Shown one piece after another: positions 1 to 8,544 of a DNA stretch of 64,000 nucleotides. Made by a program: the position numbers and the translations under genes. Numbering within the stretch: position 1 is the first letter of the stretch; the number at the start of each line of letters is the position of its first letter. Source of the stretch: CAVROP01 sp050012175 (GTDB lineage Bacteria > Acidobacteriota > Terriglobia > UBA7540). A model generated the notes under the pieces. It saw only the letters and a program-made list of their open reading frames with translations. It had not been told where the DNA came from and searched no databases. The stretch lies in the NCBI GenBank assembly GCA_050012175.1, contig JBEKHR010000001.1, positions 186,001 to 250,000 on the forward strand, given 5' to 3'.

Positions 1-887
1 GCGTGGCGCGTGGTGAGATGCAGCAGGTGCGAGCCGCGCTTCTGCAAGGCCGCCAGCAGGGCGGGGATGGTCTCGTGAGTTTCGCGCACGCTCAGCAGGA
101 CCCTACCGTCTTCCACATGGACCGCCTCGACACCCGGGAGCGACCGCCACAGCTCCGTTGCGACGGGGTCATTACCCGTGGCATCAAATTCCACCATCTG
201 TTGCCCACCCAGTTCCTCAATCAATTCGGCGGGGCTGCCGGAGGCGATGGCACGGCCATGATCGATGATCGCGATGCGGTTGCAAAGCCGCTCCGCTTCG
301 TCCATATAGTGCGTCGTCAGCAAGATGGTCCCGCCGCGGCGCAGGAACTGACGGATGATGTCCCAAAGCTGCCGCCGGCTTTGCGGGTCCAGCCCCGTCG
401 TGGGTTCATCGAGAAACAGTATTTTCGGATTGGCCACCAGAGCTGTGGCTACCGCGAGCCGTTGTCTCTGGCCTCCGGAGAGCTTCCCGACCCAGCTATT
501 CGCCTTTTCGGTCAGGGCCATTTCTTCCATAACCTCAAGGGTCGAACGTGGATAGCGATAGAAGCTGGCGAAAAGCTCCAGTGTTTCCCGCACCGTGAGC
601 TTCTCGCCGAGGCGAGTCTCCTGTAGCGAGATGCCTAACACCTCGCGCAGTTCCCGGCTGTGGGCGTTCCAGGTCTTTCCTAGAATCTCGACTTCGCCGG
701 ACGTTTGCGAGAGCAGTCCCTCCAGTATCTCGATGGTCGTAGTCTTGCCGGCGCCGTTCGGGCCCAGCAGCCCGAAGCATTCGCCGGTTAGAATCTCCAA
801 ATCGAGTCCCCGAACGGCCTCGACCTTGCCGTCATAGGTCTTGCGCAGGTTACGACATCGTACCGCCACGTCCATGGTCTGTATCAT
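1..887 (-). CDS. ABC transporter ATP-binding protein, 3' end beyond window
   Basis: Open frame read from the reverse strand and running off the left edge, so only the first ~295 residues are present. It is the nucleotide-binding subunit of an ABC transporter of the drug/polysaccharide-export (CcmA/NodI-like) class. Visible: Walker A GPNGAGKTTT near residues 42-51, Q-loop QET near 90, signature LSGGQRQR at 136-143, Walker B with D-loop LFLDEPTTGLD at 157-167, switch His in LLTTHYMDEA. After the ATPase core comes the C-terminal extension typical of this class. Start is ATG 887, or ATG 875 in the same frame; neither has a strong Shine-Dalgarno. The membrane permease is presumably next, off-window. 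The substrate cannot be told from sequence. Confidence 0.93.
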   Translation of the reverse strand, partial: MIQTMDVAVRCRNLRKTYDGKVEAVRGLDLEILTGECFGLLGPNGAGKTTTIEILEGLLSQTSGEVEILGKTWNAHSRELREVLGISLQETRLGEKLTVRETLELFASFYRYPRSTLEVMEEMALTEKANSWVGKLSGGQRQRLAVATALVANPKILFLDEPTTGLDPQSRRQLWDIIRQFLRRGGTILLTTHYMDEAERLCNRIAIIDHGRAIASGSPAELIEELGGQQMVEFDATGNDPVATELWRSLPGVEAVHVEDGRVLLSVRETHETIPALLAALQKRGSHLLHLTTRH

Positions 888-969
888 ACCGAATGACGCG
901 GCTCTTGGGAACCAATCAGCGCTTGGCGCAGAGTCTTGCTTCCCAGAGACTCTGCCGCTCTAAAGGGTC

Positions 970-1224
970 GTGGCGCTGCATGGGCGAGTACCCTCGCTCT
1001 CGTGCCCCGTCTGCGCCGTCGCGCATGGCGGGATTGGACCGGTTCTTCTTCATCACCTGACTTATCGGAACCCGGTGAGGGTCGGCTTGGGGAGGCAAAC
1101 CGAGGGATGGAGATCGTCGAGCGTGCATGACTATCGCGGGATGCTGAGCGCGGCGGAGATGCCGCGCGGGACTCTGTTGATCGACCGGGTGGAGCTGCCC
1201 GCAGACGAGCACGCGCGGATTTGA
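970..1224 (+). pseudogene. C-terminal remnant of a REP-associated tyrosine transposase (RAYT, Y1/IS200-like)
   Basis: The last ~55 codons of this frame (about 1060-1224) read YRNPVRVGL, then WRSSSVHDYRG, then IDRVELPADEHARI and stop. They match the end I know from acidobacterial RAYT proteins (YxxxNPVRxGL, WPWSS.xDY, DRVxLPADExxRI). The catalytic HUH and Tyr regions expected ~100 residues upstream are absent, and the preceding codons do not resemble the family, so this is a truncated relic. RAYTs mobilise REP palindromes, and two palindromes follow within 60-170 bp, which fits. The assignment rests on motif memory of a family with a well-conserved C-terminus. Confidence 0.6.
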
Positions 1225-1276
1225 GAGAAAAGCCGCAGAGTCTCTGGGAAGCGAGACTCTGCCTTACCCTGCTCTC

Positions 1277-1390
1277 GCCGTGGGCTAAAATATGTCGCCC
1301 CTGTCGGGGCTTCTGATGGGGTAAGTGGTGTAGGCGTTCCCTCACCCACGGCCGAGGCCGTGGCCTAAGTATGCCGCCCCTGCTGGGGCC
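1277..1390. repeat. two REP-like palindromic elements
   Basis: Copy one (1277-1313) reads GCCGTGGGCTAAAATATG followed by the hairpin CGCCCCTGTCGGGGC. Copy two (1345-1390) has the full form: the hairpin CCCACGGCCGAGGCCGTGG, a CCTAAGTATG spacer, then GCCCCTGCTGGGGC. The same two hairpins occur in reversed order at 16252-16301. Double-hairpin architecture and nearness to the RAYT remnant suggest a REP/BIME-type family. Confidence 0.7.
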
Positions 1391-1451
1391 TTCCGGGGTT
1401 GGAGACCCGGCCCCTCTTTCCTTGATTGTCCGGGTCTCCCTTTGGAATTGC

Positions 1452-2339
1452 TTAGCCCTTTCCCTGCGAACGCGCCGCAACTTCCTTGGCACCCTTCGGG
1501 ATGCTGAGGTAACCCTTCACCTGATCTGGTTTTACTTCATTTACCACCAATTCGTAAGGCCTCTTTGAACCGTTTACGTAGAAGAAGATCGGCTCATTGA
1601 TGGTCCGGTCTTTCTTTTCCACCTGGACGTCATCGGCCAGCAAATCCAGATTGAACCGGTGTCGCTTGACGCTTGCCTTCGTTAAGGTCAGGGCGACTCC
1701 TTCCACATGCACAGGGGTCTTGCGCTTGGCGGTGAACTCGAAGTAGTCGCGTTCGCCCAGCTTGCGGAGTTGCTCGATGTCATCATGGTTGCGGGCGATC
1801 AGGGTACCCATTTCGCTGCGGGCCATGCCGAGATCGGAGCGGACAGAGTCGAGTACCGTCTTGGTCTTATCGAGGTCGGTGCGTTGCGCGGAAACGTCCT
1901 GGTTCAGCGCGCCCACTTGCTGTTGGTCGGCCTTCTGGGCCAGTTCTGCTTGAAGTTGTTCGGACTGTTTGCGCTGGTCGTTCTGAAGTTGCGTTACCAT
2001 GGCGCGGGCGTGCCTCAGCTCGCCCCCCGTCGCGCCCACACGCTTCGACGCCGCATCCAATTCGTCTTTGAGCGCATCCATTTGCTGCGCATTAGTACGT
2101 TCGAACACGCTCAAGCGGCCGGTGAGTTGATCCTGGAACTCCGCGCGCAGTTGTTTGCTTGCCTGGGTTTGCTGCGCTTCCAGCCCGTTGCGCATCGAGC
2201 TGATTTTGGAGATCGTCAAGATTTCACCCACGACCAGCGCCGCGAGCACCAGAAAAATCAGCAGAAACTTGTTACGCAAGCCGGAACTTACCGGCTCCAT
2301 GTCGAGGACTTCCCGGTCTGGAACTTGGTCAATAGCCAT
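1452..2339 (-). CDS. membrane-anchored coiled-coil protein of unknown function
   Basis: 295 residues from ATG 2339, chosen because AGGAG lies 8 nt upstream; an in-frame start at 2393 would add 18 residues without such a site. One membrane segment sits at about residues 24-44 (FLLIFLVLAALVVGEIL). A long Gln/Glu/Lys/Asp/Ala-rich segment (~50-190) with heptad character is predicted to form a coiled coil. A C-terminal ~90-residue globular part (FEFTAKRKTPVHVEGVALTL onward) looks like a small beta-rich domain. The topology suggests a bitopic envelope protein with the coiled coil in the periplasm. I do not recognise the family. Confidence 0.75.
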   Translation of the reverse strand: MAIDQVPDREVLDMEPVSSGLRNKFLLIFLVLAALVVGEILTISKISSMRNGLEAQQTQASKQLRAEFQDQLTGRLSVFERTNAQQMDALKDELDAASKRVGATGGELRHARAMVTQLQNDQRKQSEQLQAELAQKADQQQVGALNQDVSAQRTDLDKTKTVLDSVRSDLGMARSEMGTLIARNHDDIEQLRKLGERDYFEFTAKRKTPVHVEGVALTLTKASVKRHRFNLDLLADDVQVEKKDRTINEPIFFYVNGSKRPYELVVNEVKPDQVKGYLSIPKGAKEVAARSQGKG

Positions 2340-2945
2340 TTCATTTTCTCCTTTTCTGGGGCCGTCATCGCGCCATCGGCCCAGCATGTTCATTTCGATC
2401 CCTGCTGATGAACAGCACGTCCTATGCCAATCCTGGATTTGCCTATTCTGTTGAAAATACAGTGCTTATACTGAGGTTCAGATTGAACGGCTTCCCTCCG
2501 GGCAGAAAGTCTTACACTGCGAGTGCAAAAAGTGCCGGGAGAGCCAGTGAAGGTCAGTAGATGGTAGGTAGTAGGTGGTAGGTGGGGAAGGGCAGGATTC
2601 AGGAGTCAGGATTCAGGATTCAGGGGCGTAGCGCAGATCCCACCCTCTGGACCTGCGGCTCTCCAAAGGCCGGATTCAGGAGTCAGAAGTCAGGAGTCAG
2701 GAGTCAGGAGTGAGAATGAAGGGCATCTGCTTCTCGCTCTCTGCCTTCCGCCTTCTGACTTCTGCCTTCTGACTTCTGCTCGTCACTCGCACTGCCCTTA
2801 TGTCTCTTGCCGTCCTCCCATAACCAGTGTATACAGGTCTGGGAAGCGGAATCATGGGCGGTAAGGCTTGATACGATTGATCTCTGATCGCGCCCATGGC
2901 ATGGACGCGATGTCTATGCACGCCGTATAAACAAAGGGGGCCATC
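2340..2945. other. intergenic region with 7-nt-period repeats
   Basis: A 606-bp gap between divergent genes. Bases ~2590-2625 and 2670-2715 are tandem GGATTCA/GGAGTCA heptamers, and ~2740-2780 holds CTTCTGC/CTTCTGA heptamers. Between them, 2629-2665 carries the hairpin GCGCAGATCC...GGACCTGCGG also found at 8206-8236. No gene is seen. The rubrerythrin promoter must lie within ~100 bp of 2946, but no clear sigma-70 pair stands out. Confidence 0.7.
2593..2780. repeat. heptanucleotide repeat tract (GGATTCA/GGAGTCA class)
   Basis: Units such as ggattca, ggagtca, gaagtca follow one another with a strict 7-nt step, interrupted by a ~45-bp palindromic element. The reverse-complement consensus is CTGANTC, shared with the tracts at 8358-8530 and 8925-8990. 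Confidence 0.8.
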
Positions 2946-3443
2946 ATGGCTACGACTGAAAATAATCTCAAGGAAGCGTTCGCGGGCGAGAGCCAGGCGA
3001 GCCGGAAATACCTGGCGTTTGCAAAGAAGGCTGAGCAAGAGGGTTTCAGCAATGTGGCACGACTGTTCCGAACGGCGTCTGAAGCTGAGACCATCCACGC
3101 CCTGGGGCACTTGGGCGCCATGGACGGCGTCGGTGCCACTTTGGACAACCTGCGCGCGGCGATGGCGGGGGAAACCTATGAGTACACTGAAATGTACCCG
3201 CCGATGCTGGAGCAAGCGACAGCCGATACCCACCGAGCCAGGCGGATGTTCTCCTATGCCTTGAAGGCAGAGGCTGTTCACGCCAAGCTTTACCAGATGG
3301 CTCTCGAAGCCCTTCAGCAGGGGAACGATCTGACTGAGGTGGACTTCTACTTGTGTCCGGTCTGCGGCAATATCGAGATCGGTAAGGCCCCCGACGCTTG
3401 TCCGATCTGCGGGGCAAAGGGGGGGAAATTTATAAAGATGTAA
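2946..3443 (+). CDS. rbr: rubrerythrin
   Basis: 165 residues, the normal length. Non-haem di-iron peroxidase of the cytoplasm that reduces hydrogen peroxide using electrons from reduced rubredoxin or NADH-rubredoxin reductase. The erythrin four-helix domain carries the iron ligands: Glu15 (GES), Glu48/His51 (EAETIHA), Glu76-Glu82 (GETYEYTEMYP), Glu109/His112 (KAEAVHA). The C-terminal rubredoxin-like centre has Cys137/140 (CPVC) and Cys152/155 (CPIC). A GGGGG stretch lies just upstream of ATG 2946. It stands alone between repeat DNA and a Tat protein. Rubrerythrin fits a strictly anaerobic or microaerobic life, in keeping with the Hdr-Flx operon at 24.5 kb. Confidence 0.97.
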   Translation: MATTENNLKEAFAGESQASRKYLAFAKKAEQEGFSNVARLFRTASEAETIHALGHLGAMDGVGATLDNLRAAMAGETYEYTEMYPPMLEQATADTHRARRMFSYALKAEAVHAKLYQMALEALQQGNDLTEVDFYLCPVCGNIEIGKAPDACPICGAKGGKFIKM

Positions 3444-3659
3444 GGGCGAACGACCTCTTCGGTTTGCCTACGCCCGTCCTAAGAACCCGGACTAGCCTTC
3501 TTGCTTTCTTGGTTTGACGTTGGTTCGAGACCGCGAGGCAGAGAATTCTGCTCGGGGCATTTGAAGGTGTGGAATAATCCGAATGCGGATTGGTTTCCCC
3601 GCCGCATCGCCCTTGGAATAAAGCACTGAAGAGTGAATTCATTTATGGGAGGAACTGTC

Positions 3660-4469
3660 GTGCAAAGACGAAGTTTTCTGGCTTCATCAATCGCTGCATC
3701 GGCTCTCGCTGTCAACGCGTCAACCCCCAATCCCCTGGGCAGCCAGGGGACCGGGGCGGGAGAGAGTCGCGAGTACTACGAACTTCGGCGTTATCACTTG
3801 CTCACGGGACCCCAAGTTAAGCTCGCCCACGACTTCTTTCGGGAGGCACTGGGGCCGGCGCTGAACCGTCTGGGGATCAGCCGCGTGGGAGTCTTTAATG
3901 TCGAAATCGGTCCTGATAGTCCGTCATTTTACATTCTGATCCCATGTGCCTCGGTCGAGACTCTCCTCACCGTTGAGTCCCGTCTTTATCGAGACGCTGA
4001 CTATCTTAAAGCTGGGGCGGCCTTCCTGAATGCACCTGCCCAACAGCCTGCCTATGTACGCATGGAAAGCTCACTGATGGTGGCTTTTGAGGGCATGCCC
4101 CGGCTTAAGGTCCCGCCTGCGACGGCCGAGCACCGCTCGCGGATGTTTGAGCTTCGGACTTACGAAAGTCCCACCCATCAGGACCACCTGCGGAAGGTCG
4201 AGATGTTCAACAACGGGGAATTCGACGTTTTCGAAAAGGCCGGATTCTGGCAGGTCTTCTACGGCGACACGCTTATCGGGTCGCGATTGCCGAACCTGAC
4301 CTACATGCTCGGCTTTGAAGACCTCGCGGACCGAAACAAGAAGTGGGAGGCTTTCCGGTCAGCCCCGGAATGGAAGAAGCTCTCCAGTTCGCCCAGGTAC
4401 GCCTTTGAGGAAATCGTCTCCAACATTACGAACGTTATCCTGAAGCCGGCGCCCTATTCACAGATATAG
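3660..4469 (+). CDS. Tat-exported NIPSNAP-family protein
   Basis: 269 residues from GTG 3660, which has a perfect GGGAGGA 7 nt upstream. In-frame starts at 3633 and 3645 lie before this site and are less likely. The N-terminus MQRRSFLASS plus an Ala-rich stretch is a twin-arginine signal. The mature part holds two ferredoxin-like alpha/beta halves, each opening with the NIPSNAP hallmark: YYELRRYHL (about residue 40) and MFELRTYESP (about 160). The second half includes the aromatic run FEKAGFWQVFYG. NIPSNAP proteins are small-molecule-binding proteins of uncertain chemistry. Tat-exported versions are common in Acidobacteria, often beside sugar-acid catabolic genes. It may be expressed with the rhamnosidase downstream, though 218 bp separate them. 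Confidence 0.85.
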   Translation: MQRRSFLASSIAASALAVNASTPNPLGSQGTGAGESREYYELRRYHLLTGPQVKLAHDFFREALGPALNRLGISRVGVFNVEIGPDSPSFYILIPCASVETLLTVESRLYRDADYLKAGAAFLNAPAQQPAYVRMESSLMVAFEGMPRLKVPPATAEHRSRMFELRTYESPTHQDHLRKVEMFNNGEFDVFEKAGFWQVFYGDTLIGSRLPNLTYMLGFEDLADRNKKWEAFRSAPEWKKLSSSPRYAFEEIVSNITNVILKPAPYSQI

Positions 4470-4687
4470 GCGAGACGCCCGCTTGGCGCGATAAGGCCGC
4501 TGAAACACAGTCATGCTGAGGGGCCGCCCGGCGCGGGGGCACGAACGACCCCGCATCCGTTGTCACTCCAAGAGCTGAGTCGGGACTTCCAAAAACGAGG
4601 TTGTGGGATGTACACTCTCACTTGCTTGCGATTCCAAAATGGAAATCCCGGATTCATAATGAAAACGCTAGCAAGGAGGCTTATCCC

Positions 4688-7150
4688 ATGCCATGGCCTG
4701 CTGTAAAGTGCTTTCGCTTAGTGATCCTTCTCTGTGGAGTCTCGTTTCTGATTGCGGCGATCCCAAGAAGTTCTTCTGCCCTCGAGCAATGGAGCGAACC
4801 AACGCCTTTGGATCCCACCGCCGGCATCACTTCACCTGTGCTGGAGTCTCAGACCCACCAACCATTGCCCGAACAATACATCTGGTCCTCGAAAGGTGCC
4901 CATGAGCGCCGCGAAGGACCAAGCTATTTTCGTTCCTCCTTCAACCTTTCGGAAAAGCCACCCAATGCCACCCTCTATGTGGCGGGGCCCGAGCAGGTTG
5001 CTGTCTACTTGAATGGTGAGTTAATAGGAAACTTCAAGCAGAATCCCACCTCTCGATTGCGCCCCTTTGTTTTTTGGCTCGATGTATCACAGCAATTAAA
5101 GGAAGGACGCAACGTGTTGGCCCTTCAAGTGGTAGGGGGCGACCGCCTGGCCGTCAAGGTTTTGCCACGCGGGCCCGAGGAATTGGCCCCGGCTCTCCTC
5201 CTAAGCGGGACCAATTGGAAGTTCAGCACAGAAGCGCAAAGCGGCTGGGAGCGCCCCGATTTTGACGATAGCAACTGGAAGCCGGTGGTCGCCTTGGGAG
5301 GAATTGAAAGCAACATCGACTTCTTTCAGTGGAATTCGGACGCGAACATGTACCTCTGGCCTGGATACGATGGGATATCTCCCTTCCTGGCGCGGCTTCC
5401 TTTGCCTGCCAGCAAGGTCACTGACGCTTTCGAGGGCCTTGGACACTTCGATCATGTGGAGGCTTTAACGTCGCCAGCCAACTCCTCCCTGAGCGCCGAC
5501 AGCGAATTCGCGGTGCGTCTACCCCCGGCTTCGGTACCCCTCGAGGAGCATCCCAGCCTTGTCTTGGATTTCGGGCGCGAAATTAATGGGCGGCTGGAAG
5601 TAGTTTCTGATTCGGATGAACCCCTCAAGGTGCAGATCGCTTATGGAGAATCACCGGGAGAGGCTTTGCGCGAGCCGTATCTTGGCACTGACGATCTCCT
5701 GGTTCCTCCCCATGCGACGGCGTACGGACCCAAGAGCGCTTTCCGATACGCGCGCATTCAATTTCTTCAGGGGCCCACGCCCCTGCGCTTCAAGGCCATT
5801 CGCCTCGACGCTATCTATTATCCGGTGAGGTACGAGGGGGCTTTCGAATCCTCTGATCCCTTGCTCAACCGCATCTGGGCTGTAGGCGCCTACACGGCGC
5901 ACCTGTGCATGCAGGACGATATCTGGGATGCTCCCAAGCGGGACCGTGGCCGCTGGATGGGAGACCTGGACGTGAGTGGACGAGTGATTGATTCGGTCTT
6001 TGCAGACCATTTTCTCATGCAGGACACCATGGACCGGTTGGTCCACGATGCCGGCAGTCCTGTTGATGCCGACGTCAATACCATTCCTGGTTATTCCGCT
6101 TTTTGGGTTATGGGAGAGGCGGATTACTACCGGCACTTTGCTGACCTCGAATATCTCCGCTCCATTCATGACCCACTCGTGCAACTTCTCTCCTACATGG
6201 AAGGCGCATTGGACCAGCGCAACCTTTTCGCCGAGCCGCGAAAATCCTGGCCCTACGTAGACTGGTCGCCTGATATGAATCAGAACACTCCGGAAGTGAG
6301 CCGGGCCACTCAACTGGAGTTTTGCAAAGCTTTCTCGGACGGAGCCTGGCTGCTTCGGCAGCAAGGCGATAATGCATCGGCTGAGCGTTTCCAGGCAAAA
6401 GCGGATGCCATGAAGGCGGCGGCACAGAAGTTCTTGCTCGACCCCGGCACGCAGACCTTCGGGCTTCGACACCAGACTAATGCCATGGCGATCTTTTCGG
6501 GTGTGGCCGATGCTGCCCAAACCGAGACGATCTGGCAACGCGTACTCTCCCATCCTAGACAGTTCATGATCTCTCCCTACTACAACTTCTACGTGATTAC
6601 CGCGATGGCCCAAGCAGGCCACCGGCGCGAAACCCTCGAGGAGATTCGCAACTATTGGGGCGGGATGGTCAAGGAGGGCGCCACCAGTACCTGGGAGGCC
6701 TATGATCCCAGTTGGCCAAAGGAAGATTCCCATCGCTCCTTGCAATCGGACAACGGCCAAGGCTACTTCGTCAGCCTGGCTCATGGATGGGCTTCCGGAC
6801 CTACCGCCTGGCTGATCGAGCAGGTTCTGGGGATTCAACCCCTCGAGCCCGGATTCCGCGAGGTCTCGATTCGACCTGATTTAGTCGATTTGGAGTGGGC
6901 TCGCGGCGCTGAGCCCACACCTCAGGGGGTGATCCGCGTGGACTATCGAAAGGCCGCCAAGGGCTTGGAAGCTGAGATCGATTTGCCCCAGGGTCTAATC
7001 GGAAAGGTCTCCATGCCGGTTAGCGCCAGCCAGACTTCGGTGATGGTGAACGGGAAATCTCTGGAGGGTTCGCCCGTTGAAAACGGCTCGCGCCTTCTCT
7101 TACAACTGACGCAGGGGGGCCACTACAAACTCGGCCCAGCCTCAGAATAG
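4688..7150 (+). CDS. exported alpha-L-rhamnosidase, GH78 family
   Basis: 820 residues from ATG 4688, preceded by AGGAGG 8 nt upstream; an upstream in-frame ATG at 4601 has no such site. Residues 1-38 form a signal peptide (hydrophobic VILLCGVSFLIAAI). Next come beta-sandwich domains (YFRSSFNL, VYLNGELIG, NVLALQVVGGDRL, typical of GH78 N-terminal modules), then the (alpha/alpha)6 catalytic barrel. Family marks in the barrel: WDAPKRDRGRWMGDL at about residue 412, in the region of the general acid, and TSTWEAYDPSW at about 665, which includes the proposed base Glu. A C-terminal beta domain follows HGWASGPTAWL. It should release terminal rhamnose from pectin (RG-I), plant glycosides or bacterial polysaccharide outside the cytoplasm. 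KduD at 15.2 kb and GH3 at 63 kb suggest plant-polymer use. Confidence 0.92.
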   Translation: MPWPAVKCFRLVILLCGVSFLIAAIPRSSSALEQWSEPTPLDPTAGITSPVLESQTHQPLPEQYIWSSKGAHERREGPSYFRSSFNLSEKPPNATLYVAGPEQVAVYLNGELIGNFKQNPTSRLRPFVFWLDVSQQLKEGRNVLALQVVGGDRLAVKVLPRGPEELAPALLLSGTNWKFSTEAQSGWERPDFDDSNWKPVVALGGIESNIDFFQWNSDANMYLWPGYDGISPFLARLPLPASKVTDAFEGLGHFDHVEALTSPANSSLSADSEFAVRLPPASVPLEEHPSLVLDFGREINGRLEVVSDSDEPLKVQIAYGESPGEALREPYLGTDDLLVPPHATAYGPKSAFRYARIQFLQGPTPLRFKAIRLDAIYYPVRYEGAFESSDPLLNRIWAVGAYTAHLCMQDDIWDAPKRDRGRWMGDLDVSGRVIDSVFADHFLMQDTMDRLVHDAGSPVDADVNTIPGYSAFWVMGEADYYRHFADLEYLRSIHDPLVQLLSYMEGALDQRNLFAEPRKSWPYVDWSPDMNQNTPEVSRATQLEFCKAFSDGAWLLRQQGDNASAERFQAKADAMKAAAQKFLLDPGTQTFGLRHQTNAMAIFSGVADAAQTETIWQRVLSHPRQFMISPYYNFYVITAMAQAGHRRETLEEIRNYWGGMVKEGATSTWEAYDPSWPKEDSHRSLQSDNGQGYFVSLAHGWASGPTAWLIEQVLGIQPLEPGFREVSIRPDLVDLEWARGAEPTPQGVIRVDYRKAAKGLEAEIDLPQGLIGKVSMPVSASQTSVMVNGKSLEGSPVENGSRLLLQLTQGGHYKLGPASE

Positions 7151-7587
7151 TTTGCGGCCTGAATCCGCCAGGGCTTCAGACCAATTCTTTGTCATGCATA
7201 GTGTATTGCAGCGGGGCCGGCCGCAACCAAACAAGACCCTCTATGTCCTCCGTGCCTCTCAAGCTTTAACACGGAGGACACGGAGCATCTCAGTGGTCTC
7301 TGTGTTGTGGCTCTTCTCGCGAGGAGGACACGGAGGCACTACGGACGCCCGGGTCAGCAATCACAGCAAGTCCACTCTTGGACCTGTCCGACTGAATAAA
7401 AACACTATGTGTGACGTTCAATTGGTATCAGACAGTAAGCGACTCCCCTCCTCAGCGGAGAAGGGGGTAGGGGGTGGTGGCGACCAAGGTCATCTTCTGA
7501 TTGTCCCCGTTGCAGCGTCAATTATGAACGGGGCCACTTGTCGCAGCGCGCGCACCCCTTGCAGCGCGTGGCCATTTCGGTTAAAGA
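7151..7587. other. intergenic region, no gene recognised
   Basis: A 437-bp gap. Around 7268-7345 the motif GGACACGGA recurs three times (acacggaggacacggag, then gaggacacggagg), a simple repeat. At ~7445-7480 there is a purine-rich run (gagaagggggtagggggtgg) resembling the arms of the repeats at 16316 and 30333. The plus-strand frame 7152-7652 has no domain and overlaps the next gene; I do not call it. Confidence 0.6.
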
Positions 7588-7596
7588 TTGGCTGCG

Positions 7597-8169
7597 ATGC
7601 TTACGGACCGTCCCCCACGCCATGCAGCGCTCCTAGCACAGTTCCTCGATAGCGACCGGCTCGGTATCCTCGAAGTGCCGCAGGATGCCCGCTGGCGCGC
7701 GCCGGCAGAGTCCATCGACTCGGCAATGAGAACCGGGAAGAGCGCAGCCGTCCGGGAGGCATGCGCCGAGTTTCTCACCCTGGCATCCGACTTCTACAAA
7801 GTGCCCAAGCCCCTGGTCCGCGTCCTTGCGGCCCGCCCGGTTCGAGTCCGCGAGGGCCGCTGGGCCACCGAGCTTTTTGGGGACTACGCTGCGGAAAAGA
7901 CGCTGATCCGCGTCTGGATGCGGACGGCGGTCCGCAAGCAAGTCACTTCGTTCGGCACGTTTCTCTCCACCCTCTGCCACGAGTTCTGCCACCACCTCGA
8001 CTCTCAGCGCTTCGGGTTTCGCGACTCTCCGCACACGCGTGGCTTCTTCGCGCGCACTGCCGCGCTTTACCACCACGCGCGCGGAACGCCGATGAAGCGG
8101 TTATTCTGGGTCGGAGTGCGAGGCGCGCGCTGGCGGATCGACTGGCCGCGAACCAATCGCGGCATCTGA
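7597..8169 (+). CDS. putative zinc metalloprotease with HEFCHHLD motif
   Basis: 190 residues from ATG 7597 (TTG 7588 is also in frame; no strong ribosome site for either). The core has the zincin signature HEFCHHLD (HExxH) at about residues 130-137, preceded by the helix FGTFLSTLC and followed by the loop FGFRDSPHTRGFFARTAALYHH, where the third ligand may lie. No signal peptide or membrane segment is present, so it should be cytoplasmic. Such short gluzincin-like or SprT-like proteins occur in Acidobacteria without known substrates. The start of the protein, MLTDRPPRHAALLAQFL, is not diagnostic. Confidence 0.7.
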   Translation: MLTDRPPRHAALLAQFLDSDRLGILEVPQDARWRAPAESIDSAMRTGKSAAVREACAEFLTLASDFYKVPKPLVRVLAARPVRVREGRWATELFGDYAAEKTLIRVWMRTAVRKQVTSFGTFLSTLCHEFCHHLDSQRFGFRDSPHTRGFFARTAALYHHARGTPMKRLFWVGVRGARWRIDWPRTNRGI

Positions 8170-8200
8170 CATCACCCCCAGCAGGCAGTCGGCAGTAAGC

Positions 8201-8244
8201 AGGCGTAGCGCAGGTCCCGCTCTCCGGACCTGCGGCGCTTCAAA
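8201..8244. repeat. short hairpin element, second copy of 2624-2668
   Basis: Contains GCGCAGGTCC, an 8-nt loop, and GGACCTGCGG, able to form a 9-bp stem. The ~44-bp sequence from GGCGTAGCGCAG to GCTTCAAA is repeated with few changes at 2624-2668. Both copies are embedded between heptamer tracts. Confidence 0.75.
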
Positions 8245-8530
8245 AGCAGAAGGCAGAAGGCAGAAGGCAGAAGGCAGAAAGGTGAAAGCGGAAGTCCGAA
8301 AGCAGAAGGCAGAAGGCGGAAAGGTGAAAGGGGAAGGCAGATGCTCTTCATTCCGATTCCTGACTCCTGACTCGCGGCATCTGACCCCTGAACCCTGACT
8401 CCTGAATCCTCATTCAGCCCCTGACACCTGGAACCCGACACCTGGAACCTGCCCTTTCACTTCCTGAATCCTGAATCCTGAATCCTGAATCCTGTTTTAG
8501 CCCCTGCCACCTGGAACCTGACACCTGAAA
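8245..8530. repeat. heptanucleotide repeat tracts (GGCAGAA and CTGAATC classes)
   Basis: 8245-8340 is built from GGCAGAA-like units. 8358-8530 is built from CTGACTC, CTGAACC, CTGACAC, CTGGAAC and CTGAATC units, including four CTGAATC in a row at ~8464-8491. The 7-nt step persists while the sequence drifts; consensus is CTGNNNC. Confidence 0.85.
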
Positions 8531-8544
8531 CCTCCTCTTCTGAC

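Larger units (their letters stand above)
888..1451. other. intergenic region with RAYT remnant and REP-like palindromes
   Basis: A 564-bp gap between two minus-strand genes. It holds a C-terminal transposase remnant (970-1224, listed separately) and two copies of a palindromic element (1277-1313 and 1345-1390). Short frames on either strand here (for example 884-1492 minus) lack recognisable domains or ribosome binding sites and are probably not genes. Confidence 0.6.

Noticed and set aside
884..1492. Minus-strand open frame of 202 codons
   Set aside because: Low-complexity Arg/Ser/Pro-rich product, crosses palindromic repeats and the RAYT remnant; no ribosome site.
5651..6838. Minus-strand open frame of 395 codons
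   Set aside because: Antisense to the GH78 catalytic domain; no ribosome site or domain.
7152..7652. Plus-strand open frame of 166 codons
   Set aside because: Begins 2 nt after the rhamnosidase stop but encodes translated simple repeats and runs into the next gene; no domain.
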